The notes beneath the pieces are model-generated. The model was not told where the DNA came from and did no database searches. It was given only the letters and a program-made list of their open reading frames with translations. From the IMG/VR virus record IMGVR_UViG_3300026097_000057, positions 1 to 34,275 of that record: a stretch of 34,275 bases of DNA. One strand, given 5' to 3'. How positions within the stretch are numbered: the stretch's first letter is position 1; each line of letters opens with the position of its first letter. This document shows positions 12,303 through 20,952 of the stretch, one piece after another. Both the position numbers and the translations under genes were made by a program. The stretch is from a virus.

Positions 12303-12440
12303 ACGTGACTAAATTTTTAAAAACAGTCACAAAATAAATAAATTTACGTGACCAATAAACGTTTTTTGGTCATAAAAATAACAAAAAATTAAATATATCC
12401 AGAAATATTGTTTGGTTTGCAGAAATACTGATAAAGTCAC
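12303..12440. repeat. Cluster of GTGAC/GTCAC boxes upstream of terL
   Basis: In 140 AT-rich bp there are five short related boxes: ACGTGAC at 12303-12309 and again at 12346-12352, AGTCAC at 12325-12330 and 12435-12440, and GGTCA at 12368-12372. The pairs GTGACT/AGTCAC and TGACC/GGTCA form inverted repeats. They could be operators for late transcription or a packaging signal. Confidence 0.4.
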
Positions 12441-12471
12441 ATACGAAATTAACCTCTGGGACCCCGAAAGG

Positions 12472-13941
12472 ATGCTGAATACCGAAGAAGCAGAAGCGCA
12501 AAAACTGCGTCTCGAACTGCGTCTCGCTCAAATCGAGAAAAATGAGCAGTGCCAAGAAAGTTTTTTGACCTTTGTTAAGCGAATGTGGCCGAGTTTCATC
12601 GCCGGAGAGCACCATCGGATCATTGCAGACAAGCTTGAACGCATCGCGAGCGGTGAACTAAAGCGCCTAATCGTGAATATGCCCCCTCGACACACTAAAT
12701 CTGAGTTCGCATCCTTCCTGTTCCCGGCGTGGATGATGGGCCGTCGTCCGGACATGCAGATCATTCAGGCGACACACACGACCGAACTCGCTGTGAACTT
12801 TGGTCGGAAGGTAAAAAACCTTCTGGATGGCGATGATTACAAAGAAGTCTTCCCTGAAACGGAGCTTGCTGCGGATGCCAAGGCTTCTGGCCGGTGGTCC
12901 ACGAGCCGTGGAGGGATGTACTACGCTGTGGGTGTTGGCTCGAACCTCGCGGGTCGCGGTGGTGACCTTGTGATTATTGATGATCCGCACTCGGAGCAGA
13001 CGGCGATGAGCGCGAATGGTTTTGATCAGGCGTATGACTGGTATACCGGGGGTCCTCGACAGCGTTTGCAGCCTGGTGGCGCGATTGTTTTGGTACAGAC
13101 TCGGTGGTCTGAGAAGGATTTGACGGGTCAGTTGGTCCGTAAGATGGCCAAGGACCCGCTTGCAGATCAGTGGGAAATCGTTGAATTACCTGCAATTTTT
13201 CATGAAAACACCGAGGAGGAGAAGTCTTGCTGGCCTGAGTTTTGGTCTTTAGATGATTTGAAGGCGGTGAAGGCGTCGGTTCCCCCGAGTAAGTGGAACG
13301 CGCAGTACCAGCAGAATCCGACGGGCGATGAGAACTCTATTTTGAAGCGCGAGTGGTGGCGCAAGTGGGAGAGTGAGAATGTTCCTAAGTTGGAGTATGT
13401 CATTCAGTCTTTGGATACGGCGTTTTCAAAGCGGGAGACGGCTGACTTTAGTGCGATCACGACCTGGGGTGTGTTTTACCCGGACGAGGGGGAGACTCCG
13501 AATTTAATTTTGCTGGATTCCAAGAAGGGGCGCTGGGATTTTCCTGAGTTAAAACAGGTCGCTTTGGAGGAATATAAGTTCTGGGAGCCTGAAACGGTGA
13601 TTATTGAGGCGAAGGCGTCTGGGATGCCCTTGACCCACGAACTACGGAACATGGGTATTCCTGTTGTTAACTTCACACCGAGCAGGGGTAATGATAAGCT
13701 TTCCCGTGTCCATGCCATCTCCCCGTTATTTGAGTCTGGTATGGTCTGGGCTCCTGACGAAATGTTCGCAGATGAGCTGATTGAGGAGTGTGCTGCGTTC
13801 CCGAACGGGGAGCATGACGATTTGGTAGACAGCACGACTCAGGCGCTGATGCGCTATAGGCAGGGTAATTTTGTACAGTTGCCCTCTGACGATTGGGAGG
13901 AGTCGGGTCCTTCCGACAGAATTACACCGTTTTACGGATGA
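12472..13941 (+). CDS. terL: Terminase large subunit
   Basis: 489 aa. ATPase and nuclease motor that packages DNA through the portal. The Walker A-like motif is NMPPRHTKSE (residues 69-78) and Walker B with catalytic acid is LVIIDDP (166-172). The nuclease acidic residues are Asp315 (SLDTAFSK), Glu379 (IIEAKASG) and Asp449/450/453 (EHDDLVD). All key residues are present. The start is uncertain: ATG 12472 has GAAAGG immediately before it, too close to be ideal, and the frame is open back to a TTG at 12412 (20 extra residues) without a better ribosome site. Confidence 0.95.
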   Translation: MLNTEEAEAQKLRLELRLAQIEKNEQCQESFLTFVKRMWPSFIAGEHHRIIADKLERIASGELKRLIVNMPPRHTKSEFASFLFPAWMMGRRPDMQIIQATHTTELAVNFGRKVKNLLDGDDYKEVFPETELAADAKASGRWSTSRGGMYYAVGVGSNLAGRGGDLVIIDDPHSEQTAMSANGFDQAYDWYTGGPRQRLQPGGAIVLVQTRWSEKDLTGQLVRKMAKDPLADQWEIVELPAIFHENTEEEKSCWPEFWSLDDLKAVKASVPPSKWNAQYQQNPTGDENSILKREWWRKWESENVPKLEYVIQSLDTAFSKRETADFSAITTWGVFYPDEGETPNLILLDSKKGRWDFPELKQVALEEYKFWEPETVIIEAKASGMPLTHELRNMGIPVVNFTPSRGNDKLSRVHAISPLFESGMVWAPDEMFADELIEECAAFPNGEHDDLVDSTTQALMRYRQGNFVQLPSDDWEESGPSDRITPFYG

Positions 13942-13952
13942 AGAGATAGCGT

Positions 13953-15905
13953 ATGGCAGAATTTTCAGATCGCGACGTATTAACCCGGATCAATCAGATT
14001 CAAGCGGCAGGCGGCGGCGATAACCCCACCACGCGTGCTCAAATTGCTCAAGAGGCCATTGATGCTGGCGTAGATGCGGCGCAGATTTCACGGGCTTTAA
14101 GTCTCTCGGCGGCAGATCGAGGGGTAGAAAGCGGCTTTACTTCTGGCGGCACCCGAGTAGCAAACATTGCCTCTGGCATTGGATACGATTTAGGCGCCAC
14201 CTCTCCTTTAGTTGATTTAAGCACGATTGGTAGCGCGGAAGCGGCACGCCAGGGCTTGTATGCGGGCGATTTCGGTGCTCCTGGCTTCGATCAAATCATG
14301 CAGGGCTTGTACGCTTCAGACCCGGCAGACACGACTGTTTTAGATACGTTGCAATCCGGATCGCTTGTTAACGAACCTGCGAGCAGCCCGCTGTCAATCG
14401 GTAACCGCGTGACACGGACCACGGACCCTTTATACACGGCACCTACCTCCGGTTTTCAGTACGACACACCGACAGAGTTGGTAAATCCGGAGACGGGTGA
14501 GTTTGTATCAACCGGGGAGCTTATGGCGCAAAACGTGGCCCAGGGGCCCCTGACGCAATCGATGGAGCAGGTGATTACGCCATCGGCGGTCGAGGGCGAG
14601 GCGCCGGCAATTTCGTATGACTATGTTCCGTTTGACCCAACCACGGCGAACCCAATCGTTACCGCGTTACCAGAAGTAAAAGCTTCGGATTTCTTGTTCT
14701 CTGGGTTGATGCGCCAGCCTGAATTAGGTGCGGTCAATAATCAGTTTGCGCAAGACGTGCCGTCTATGATGGCGGGCTCGATTTTAGATCCTTTGGTGTA
14801 TGGCGATTTAAACGGTGACGGCGTAGTGGATGCTCAGGATGCGGCGTTGTATCAATCTCAACAGGGCAGCACGGGGGGTACGGCGATGTTTAATCGAGGC
14901 GGTTATGTGCAGAATTTTTCTGAGGGCGGGCGAGTTAGTCAAGCAGAGTTAACAGAAATTTATAACAATTTACTGCGTCGCGATCCGGATGTTTCCGGCA
15001 TTGAATACTGGACCGGGATGGATGTTGATCCAAACATTACATACGATCAAACTCCCACAAGTGCTCTTACTAAAGAAGCGGTGGAAGCTGCAATTATGGC
15101 AGGCCCCGAATACCAAGCCCTGCAGCGAGGGGACTATCTTACTCGCGATGTGGGCACGGCTTTTGACGCCTTACTAGGTCGAGACCCTACGATAGAGGAA
15201 GCAGAGTATTACACCGGGTTTGATTTCGACGCTAATGTGGGCGCTAGTGCAAATCCATTTAGAAACAGGGACATAGATTCAATTATTGCGAACATAAAAG
15301 GAACAGAGGAATATTTGAATCAGTTCCCCGACACAACTACCGGTGGTAATACCGGTGGTAATACCGGTGGTAATACCGGTGGTAATACCGGTGGTAATAC
15401 CGGTGGTAATACTGGTGGTGGAACCATCGGTGGTGGCGCGGTTGATCGAGGCGACGTAAACCTTGTCGCAAACAGCCCGTTTGGAGCGATGATTTCAAAC
15501 GTGACTAACCAACGGTCTTCGACAGATCCTGTCGTAGAGTCTAATTTAGGAACGGGGCTGACCGGAACTTTAGTAAGTAGCCCAAGTTTCAATGCTCTTC
15601 CCTATGAAAGAGGTCCTTTTGATCCAGTTAGTTCAAATCCGATAGTCACGGAGCTTCCAGAAGTAACTTCTTCTGATTTCTTGTATCAAGCGTTGATGAA
15701 CCAGCCTTATTTGCAAAGCGTCAACAATAATTTTGCTAACTTAGTTCAAAACCTTGATCCAATTATGAGAGCGCAGCAACAAATCGCTTTAGGCGGTATT
15801 GGTTCGTTAAATCTAAACAGTGATTTAAATGGCGACGGCGTTGTGGACGCGCAAGATGAAGCCATTGCTAATGCAATTAGAAATCAATATGCAGGGTTGG
15901 TGTAA
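13953..15905 (+). CDS. Large virion-associated protein with dockerin-like calcium loops and internal duplication
   Basis: 650 aa. Two near-identical loops, DLNGDGVVDAQD at residues 285-296 and 624-635, are canonical calcium loops of the dockerin/EF-hand type. Each follows a duplicated block: PFDPTTANPIVTALPEV from about residue 222 and PFDPVSSNPIVTELPEV from about 550. Between them are two DUF4214-like units (LLRRDPDVSGIEYWTG, LLGRDPTIEEAEYYTG), a FNRGGYVQNFSEGG segment and a (TGGN)6 linker. Placed between terL and the portal, it is probably a structural or ejected protein. A function is not known; DUF4214 is my reading of the pattern. Confidence 0.8.
   Translation: MAEFSDRDVLTRINQIQAAGGGDNPTTRAQIAQEAIDAGVDAAQISRALSLSAADRGVESGFTSGGTRVANIASGIGYDLGATSPLVDLSTIGSAEAARQGLYAGDFGAPGFDQIMQGLYASDPADTTVLDTLQSGSLVNEPASSPLSIGNRVTRTTDPLYTAPTSGFQYDTPTELVNPETGEFVSTGELMAQNVAQGPLTQSMEQVITPSAVEGEAPAISYDYVPFDPTTANPIVTALPEVKASDFLFSGLMRQPELGAVNNQFAQDVPSMMAGSILDPLVYGDLNGDGVVDAQDAALYQSQQGSTGGTAMFNRGGYVQNFSEGGRVSQAELTEIYNNLLRRDPDVSGIEYWTGMDVDPNITYDQTPTSALTKEAVEAAIMAGPEYQALQRGDYLTRDVGTAFDALLGRDPTIEEAEYYTGFDFDANVGASANPFRNRDIDSIIANIKGTEEYLNQFPDTTTGGNTGGNTGGNTGGNTGGNTGGNTGGGTIGGGAVDRGDVNLVANSPFGAMISNVTNQRSSTDPVVESNLGTGLTGTLVSSPSFNALPYERGPFDPVSSNPIVTELPEVTSSDFLYQALMNQPYLQSVNNNFANLVQNLDPIMRAQQQIALGGIGSLNLNSDLNGDGVVDAQDEAIANAIRNQYAGLV
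15339..15422 (+). repeat. 12-bp tandem repeat coding for TGGN units
   Basis: Six perfect copies of ACCGGTGGTAAT (15339-15410) and a seventh changed copy (15411-15422), encoding (TGGN)6-TGGG as a flexible linker. Perfect identity at DNA level, including third positions, points to recent slippage and probably variable copy number. Confidence 0.95.
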
Positions 15906-15907
15906 CC

Positions 15908-16492
15908 ATGGATTATGAATCAGAAGCATATGGCGTAGGTCCTTCTAATACTGGAAGCAGTGGAAACCGAGACGATGGCGGTAGAAGTTATTCTATTACC
16001 GGTGCAGATGGCAATCAGATCGAAGTTGTTGATTATTCAAGAAATTATACCGGACCACGGCTCGCTGACGGTACTCCGGACCCCTATGGTACTGGGCAAG
16101 GACTAAACCTCAGTACGGACCGTATTGATTACGGCGACGATCCGAATCAAGTGCTTCGTGATCTTCGGACCATAGAGCGTCGGAAGATGGAAAGCGTTTT
16201 TAACAGAATGCTGGGTAGCATGGGTTCGGGGCAAAATTTTAGTGATGAAATAGCGCAATTTCAGCGCCAAATGAATCAAAGCCGTCCTAACACCAACCCC
16301 GTATCCAATTTTGCAAATCGTTTACAACAGGCTACGGAAGGCATAGACGTGGGCCGTGGACAGGTACGCGTGGGCAATGTACCGGGCGGTGTGGGCATTG
16401 AGTACACCCAGGATTTGTACCCGGGCGACATTGTTAAAGGCATTGGTTCTTTGTTCCGAAGCTTGATGACGCAAGAAGACCAGAATCAATGA
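15908..16492 (+). CDS. Hypothetical virion-associated protein, 194 aa
   Basis: Begins MDYESEAYGVGPSNTGSSGN, a Gly/Ser/Asn-rich disordered N-terminus, followed by a helical segment (MESVFNRMLGSMGSGQNF) and a mixed C-terminus. Low-complexity composition like that of its neighbours. It overlaps the next gene by 4 bp (ATGA). No family recognised. Confidence 0.72.
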   Translation: MDYESEAYGVGPSNTGSSGNRDDGGRSYSITGADGNQIEVVDYSRNYTGPRLADGTPDPYGTGQGLNLSTDRIDYGDDPNQVLRDLRTIERRKMESVFNRMLGSMGSGQNFSDEIAQFQRQMNQSRPNTNPVSNFANRLQQATEGIDVGRGQVRVGNVPGGVGIEYTQDLYPGDIVKGIGSLFRSLMTQEDQNQ

Positions 16493-17352
16493 ATCGAGCG
16501 ATGATGCCGAAACAGATGTACGCAGAGGGCGGAGTTGCTTCTTTGGCCCGAGACATCTACATGCCGGAAGGCGCTATTGCTAATTTAATGACTACGGACG
16601 ACAGCATTCGCAGCGATATGGAAGCGTTACGGCAAAGTAACCCAGAAGCGTTTCAGGCGATGATGGATCGAAACACCGAAGCTAATATACAGCGGTTGAA
16701 TCGCTTGCAGTTTGAGCAAGACGAAATGGTTAAAGGTTCGCCGCTACCCGCGGTAGATCGGTATTTGGCGGATCGGGCTGTGTACTCCACTCAAATTCCA
16801 CCGGGGTTTGAGGACGTTGAGTATTTAGAAAGAGGCCGTACTACGGCGGGAGTGAATATTTCTTCACGGCCCACGGGACTTACAGAGCGAACTTTTGTGA
16901 CGGGCAACCCTGCAGACCAGGTTTTGCTTCATGAGGCAGCGCATTCAGAGATACCGAACCAAGGGTCCTTTGATGCGTTTATGGCTGGGGCGGAAGGTCG
17001 AGAAGAAGCTGCGGTCACTGGTATGGATTTGTATCGTGCCTTTAAGTCAGACAAACCAGAGGAATTTACCTCTTCTATCAACTATTTAGCTAAACAGGGG
17101 GTGAACATGTTTTATCCTCCTGATTTAATGCGGCTGAAGGACAATATTGTAAAAAACATCGTGTTTTTATCGGAAAAGTCCGGAAATCCCATATCTTCTG
17201 ATAAAGTAGCGGCGTTAGAAAGCGATGTTGAAAGAACAGTTATCGCAGCAGGTAAGAAAGCCTCTCGTTTGCGACGAGAGGCAGTAGGCTACGCAAACGG
17301 GGGCGGTGTTCAATCTTTGGCGCCGCAAGCCCGCATGATGTTTAGGAGATAA
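16489..17352 (+). CDS. Putative HExxH zinc-peptidase-like virion protein
   Basis: 287 aa. QVLLHEAAHSEIPNQG contains HEAAH at residues 148-152, the zinc site of metallopeptidases. Two glutamates (172-173, GREEAAVTG) lie 20 residues downstream, where gluzincins place their third ligand. The N-terminus has YAEGGVASLA and the C-terminus YANGGGVQSLAP, short Gly-Gly motifs also seen in other proteins of this phage. Possible roles are maturation protease or envelope degradation at entry. HExxH alone occurs by chance, so activity is unproven. Confidence 0.6.
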   Translation: MNRAMMPKQMYAEGGVASLARDIYMPEGAIANLMTTDDSIRSDMEALRQSNPEAFQAMMDRNTEANIQRLNRLQFEQDEMVKGSPLPAVDRYLADRAVYSTQIPPGFEDVEYLERGRTTAGVNISSRPTGLTERTFVTGNPADQVLLHEAAHSEIPNQGSFDAFMAGAEGREEAAVTGMDLYRAFKSDKPEEFTSSINYLAKQGVNMFYPPDLMRLKDNIVKNIVFLSEKSGNPISSDKVAALESDVERTVIAAGKKASRLRREAVGYANGGGVQSLAPQARMMFRR

Positions 17353-17354
17353 AA

Positions 17355-19787
17355 ATGTCAGTACCTTCAGACCGTCCGCCGGTCTCTTTGATGGCCCGCA
17401 ACGTTATTGTTGACGAAGAAGGGATGCCCACGGAAGACCTAGAAATCGAAACGCCGGAGAACATGTTCTCTGATCGAATGGCGATGGCTGGACAAGAGAT
17501 CCAAATTACCGAGGAAGGTGACGACATTGTTGTGGACCTTGATCCACAGATGGAGATGGAAGGGGACTTCTTCGACAATCTTGCAGAAGACCTGGACATG
17601 CGGGATCTGGGGTCGATCAGCTCTGATTTGACTGCGGAATACGACGCGAACAAAGCGTCGAGAGCAGATTGGGAGAACGCGTACTCCGATGGTTTAGAAC
17701 TGTTAGGTTTTAACTACGAAGAGCGTACACAGCCCTTCCGTGGCGCGACAGGCGTGACACACCCACTGTTAGCCGAGGCTGCCACACAGTTTCAGGCGCA
17801 GGCATTTAACGAGCTTTTGCCGGCTTCCGGCCCCGTTAAGACCGTCATTCTTGGCACACCAAACCAAGAAAAGGAGCAGCAGGCCAAGCGCGTTCGTAAC
17901 TTCATGAACTACTACATCACAAACGTGATGGAAGAGTACACGCCAGAATTTGATCAGATGCTGTTCTATTTACCGTTGGCTGGCTCAACGTTCAAGAAAG
18001 TGTACTACGACGAAAACTTGGGTCGTGCGGTTAGCAAATTTGTTCCGGCGGAACACTTGATTGTCCCTTACGAAGCGGGCGATTTAGAGACATGCCCTAA
18101 CATTACGCAGGTTGTACGCATGCCGTATAACGACTTGCGTAAGCTGCAAGTGTCTGGTTTTTATAGAGATATTCCCGTTTTACCAAGTTCTGACGAGGGC
18201 GGCAGCTCGGTTGAAGACGAAATGGCGTTTATTGACGGCGTTCATTCTTCCTCCATTGACTACGACGTTACCTTGCTAGAGTGTCACGTAGACCTCGATC
18301 TTCCGGGATACGAGGAAATGGACGAAGAAGGCGAGCCGATTGGGATCAAAGTGCCTTATGTCGTGACTATTGCTTACGACAGCGGGCAAGTTTTGGCTAT
18401 TCGTCGAAACTACCGCGAAGAAGACCCGCTCAAGAAGAAGATCGCTTACTTTGTTCATTATAAGTTTCTTCCTGGGTTTGGGTTTTATGGTCTTGGACTG
18501 ATCCATACCATCGGCGGTCTGTCTAGGACGGCCACAGCAGCCCTCAGACAGCTTATTGATGCAGGAACGTTGTCTAACCTACCCGCTGGCTTTAAAGCCC
18601 GTGGCCTGCGTATACGAGACGATGACGAGCCGTTGCAACCGGGCGAGTTTCGAGATGTAGATGCCCCGGGCGGCGCGATCCGCGATTCGTTAATGCCGCT
18701 GCCTTTCAAGGGCCCGGATCAAACATTGATGTCGCTTCTTGGATTTGTGGTTCAGGCAGGACAACGGTTTGCCACAATTACTGACATGAAGGTCGGGGAC
18801 GGCAATGATCAGGCCGCGGTAGGTACTACTTTAGCCTTAATCGAGCAGGGCTCTCGCGTAATGAGCGCGATTCATAAGCGTATCCATTACGCAATGAAAA
18901 CGGAGTTCAAGCTACTGGCTCGCGTAATGGGCGAGTATTTGCCGCAGGAGTATCCGTATGCCATTGCAAATACGGATGCCAAGGTCATGGCGAAAGACTT
19001 TGACGATCGAGTAGACATTCTCCCTGTTAGTAACCCTGCCGTATTTAGTCAGGCACAACGAATTGCTAAAGCGCAAGCAGAGCTGACGTTGGCTGCGCAA
19101 GCGCCTGAGCTACACAACATGGAAGAAGTGTTCCGTCGGATGTATGACGCGTTAGGCGTAGAAGATGTCGATCAGATCTTGAAGACTAAGCCAAACGAAG
19201 AACCGCGTCCGAAAGACCCTGCTTTGGAAAACTTAGAAGCAATGGACGGACTGCCGCTGAAGGCATTCCCGGGACAGGATCATCAAGCGCACATTATGGC
19301 GCACTTGATCCAAGGTTCGAGTCCTTTGGTTGCTGCTAATCCGAAGGCGGCGCAGGACTTGCAGAAGCACGTTTTGGAACATGTTCGCACACAATCGATG
19401 GAGCAAGCGCAAGCGCAACTCGGACAGCAGGCTATGCAGGCTAATCCGCAGCAATTTGAAGCCGCAGTGGCGCAATTTATTGCTCAGAACATGCAGGCGG
19501 TTAAACAGATGAGTCAGCAGATTGCAGGTGGCGGAGAGAACAAGCCTGATCCTGTAGTGGCGCTGAAGCAGAAAGAGCTTCAGATTAAAGAGATGCAAAC
19601 GCAGGCGGACATTCAGCAAGATCAAGCCGAGCTTGAGTTTGACCGTCAACGAGCGCAACAGAGAGCGGCGGAGTTCCAGCAAAAATTACAGAGCCAAGAA
19701 CAGCAAACTTTTGCTAGAATTGAGGCTGCTGCAGAACGCGAGCGCATGAAGCAGATGGAAAACCTACGAAGAGGACCCGGACAATGA
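17355..19787 (+). CDS. Portal protein
   Basis: 810 aa. Dodecameric portal through which DNA is packaged and ejected; it anchors the tail. Features: an acidic N-terminus, then WENAYSDGLELLGFNYEERT and RGATGVTHPLLAEAATQFQA, which are typical of the portal proteins of marine podoviruses, a central clip/stem region and a long Gln/Ala/Glu-rich coiled-coil C-terminus (residues about 660-810). The coil is comparable to the extended barrel of P22 portal (725 aa). It starts after AGGAG, just behind the HExxH gene. The stop overlaps the next start (ATGA). Confidence 0.92.
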   Translation: MSVPSDRPPVSLMARNVIVDEEGMPTEDLEIETPENMFSDRMAMAGQEIQITEEGDDIVVDLDPQMEMEGDFFDNLAEDLDMRDLGSISSDLTAEYDANKASRADWENAYSDGLELLGFNYEERTQPFRGATGVTHPLLAEAATQFQAQAFNELLPASGPVKTVILGTPNQEKEQQAKRVRNFMNYYITNVMEEYTPEFDQMLFYLPLAGSTFKKVYYDENLGRAVSKFVPAEHLIVPYEAGDLETCPNITQVVRMPYNDLRKLQVSGFYRDIPVLPSSDEGGSSVEDEMAFIDGVHSSSIDYDVTLLECHVDLDLPGYEEMDEEGEPIGIKVPYVVTIAYDSGQVLAIRRNYREEDPLKKKIAYFVHYKFLPGFGFYGLGLIHTIGGLSRTATAALRQLIDAGTLSNLPAGFKARGLRIRDDDEPLQPGEFRDVDAPGGAIRDSLMPLPFKGPDQTLMSLLGFVVQAGQRFATITDMKVGDGNDQAAVGTTLALIEQGSRVMSAIHKRIHYAMKTEFKLLARVMGEYLPQEYPYAIANTDAKVMAKDFDDRVDILPVSNPAVFSQAQRIAKAQAELTLAAQAPELHNMEEVFRRMYDALGVEDVDQILKTKPNEEPRPKDPALENLEAMDGLPLKAFPGQDHQAHIMAHLIQGSSPLVAANPKAAQDLQKHVLEHVRTQSMEQAQAQLGQQAMQANPQQFEAAVAQFIAQNMQAVKQMSQQIAGGGENKPDPVVALKQKELQIKEMQTQADIQQDQAELEFDRQRAQQRAAEFQQKLQSQEQQTFARIEAAAERERMKQMENLRRGPGQ

Positions 19788-19978
19788 GCGCAGTAAAGAT
19801 TATGGGTGGGCCTATTAAGAACCCACCAAAGCCTACCTCCAAAGCGGAGATTAAAGGTCAGGGATCAATTCCATATGACAAGACTGCCGAGGCTCCTATG
19901 AAGGCCCCAGGCGGTGTGGCGCGTGGAATGGGAGCAGCAAAGCGTGGTGGTAACTACAAAGGTTGCGGAGACTACTAA
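19784..19978 (+). CDS. Small Gly/Lys/Pro-rich protein, 64 aa
   Basis: Begins MSAVKIMGGPIKNPPKPTSK and ends KRGGNYKGCGDY. Basic and probably disordered, with the same Gly-Gly and GCG tail elements found in other small proteins of the window. Overlaps the portal stop (ATGA) and the next start (TAATG). Likely a minor virion protein; no function known. Confidence 0.75.
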   Translation: MSAVKIMGGPIKNPPKPTSKAEIKGQGSIPYDKTAEAPMKAPGGVARGMGAAKRGGNYKGCGDY

Positions 19979-20166
19979 TGCCACTAAGCCGTGGTAAGTC
20001 TCAAAAAACGATTAGCAAGAACATATCTAAGCTTCGCGACGAAGGATATCCGCAAAAACAAGCGGTAGCGATCGCAAAAAATGAAGCTAAAAGATATTCT
20101 AGGGGCGGTTTTGTTAAGAAATTCAGTCGTATAGCACGCCCCCAAAAGTTTATGGGCGTCTTCTAA
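19978..20166 (+). CDS. Conserved small basic phage protein (DUF6496-like)
   Basis: 62 aa from ATG 19978; the open frame to 19963 is less likely because the ATG is linked to the upstream stop (TAATG). MPLSRGKSQKTISKNISKL followed by EGYPQKQAVAIAKNEAK matches the pattern of a small family I recall from many phages (SKKTISxNI...PQKQAVAIAL), with no known function. The tail SRGGFVKKFSRIARPQKF has the Gly-Gly motif. Confidence 0.82.
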   Translation: MPLSRGKSQKTISKNISKLRDEGYPQKQAVAIAKNEAKRYSRGGFVKKFSRIARPQKFMGVF

Positions 20167-20179
20167 TGGAGGATTAGCC

Positions 20180-20629
20180 GTGATCTTTGAAGCCATAGCC
20201 GCGATCAAGATAGCGAATGAGGCTATTGGTGCAATCAAAGAGTTTGCTGGCCACTGCGAGTCTGTGGGTCAAATGGGCAAGGATTTAACTAAACTAGCCG
20301 ACGCCAAAGAAGAACTTGAGAAAAACGCCAAAGACGGCGACATGGAAGCGTTTTGGGCTTTGGAGGACATTAAGCGTCACGAAGCCGAAGTCAAGAACAT
20401 GTTCATCTACGCAGGGCGCCCCGGCCTTTGGGACGATTACTGCACATTCATCGCTAACCGTAAAGAAATGAGACGGAAAGCAAAAGAACGTGAACAAGCT
20501 AAGAAACTGGCTCGCAGAAAAGCCATACAGAATGGATTTTTGTATGGTGCTGTTGGCATTGCTGTGCTCGGTGTGGTGGGCGGGGCCGTGGCCTTACTAC
20601 TTTGGCTTATTAGTCTTAAAGGGAAATAA
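20180..20629 (+). CDS. Coiled-coil protein with one C-terminal membrane segment
   Basis: 149 aa, GTG start with GGAGGA six bases before. Residues 1-115 are charged helix; residues about 117-143 (GFLYGAVGIAVLGVVGGAVA and following) are one clear membrane span, with a short KGK end. The soluble part would be in the cytoplasm if the N-terminus is inside. First of three consecutive membrane proteins; lysis or virion-membrane functions are both possible. Confidence 0.78.
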   Translation: MIFEAIAAIKIANEAIGAIKEFAGHCESVGQMGKDLTKLADAKEELEKNAKDGDMEAFWALEDIKRHEAEVKNMFIYAGRPGLWDDYCTFIANRKEMRRKAKEREQAKKLARRKAIQNGFLYGAVGIAVLGVVGGAVALLLWLISLKGK

Positions 20630-20632
20630 CTG

Positions 20633-20950
20633 ATGACTGAAGAAATGCAGAAATACGACCTCAATGGTGACGGTGTTTTGGATACCGAAGAACGCCAGAT
20701 CATGCTTGAAGACAAGCGCCGCAAGATGCTGGACGACGATGCCCATAGGGACCAACAGCGCAAGATGGTGTGGTACGTGTTAGCGGGGATGCTAACTTAC
20801 CCATTGTTTGTAATTGCTGCGGATTTGTTAGATCTCGAAAAGTCGCAGGATATTCTGGGCTCCATGGCAACAATTTACTTTCCCAGCACATCGATTATTT
20901 TAGGCGCCTTTTTTGGTGCTTCAGCATATCAAGCTAAGAAGGGCGAATAG
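20633..20950 (+). CDS. EF-hand protein with two membrane segments
   Basis: 105 aa. DLNGDGVLDTEE at residues 9-20 is a full canonical EF-hand calcium loop (Asp9, Asn11, Asp13, Asp17, Glu20) next to a charged helix. Two hydrophobic spans follow (VWYVLAGMLTYPLFVIAADL and a second around residues 77-98, with FPSTSIILGAFFGASAY). A calcium-binding domain on a small membrane protein beside a holin suggests control of membrane insertion or lysis by ions, which is inference. Gene order and size fit a second holin-like protein. Confidence 0.75.
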   Translation: MTEEMQKYDLNGDGVLDTEERQIMLEDKRRKMLDDDAHRDQQRKMVWYVLAGMLTYPLFVIAADLLDLEKSQDILGSMATIYFPSTSIILGAFFGASAYQAKKGE

Positions 20951-20952
20951 CT

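Noticed and set aside
15339-15422. CRISPR-like regular repeat
   Set aside because: 12-bp units without spacers, in frame in a protein gene; a coding tandem repeat.
19310-19335. GGTTCGAGTCC, a tRNA T-arm-like stretch (possible tRNA or attP)
   Set aside because: Lies inside the portal coding frame, no acceptor or anticodon arm fits around it, and no integrase is in the window.
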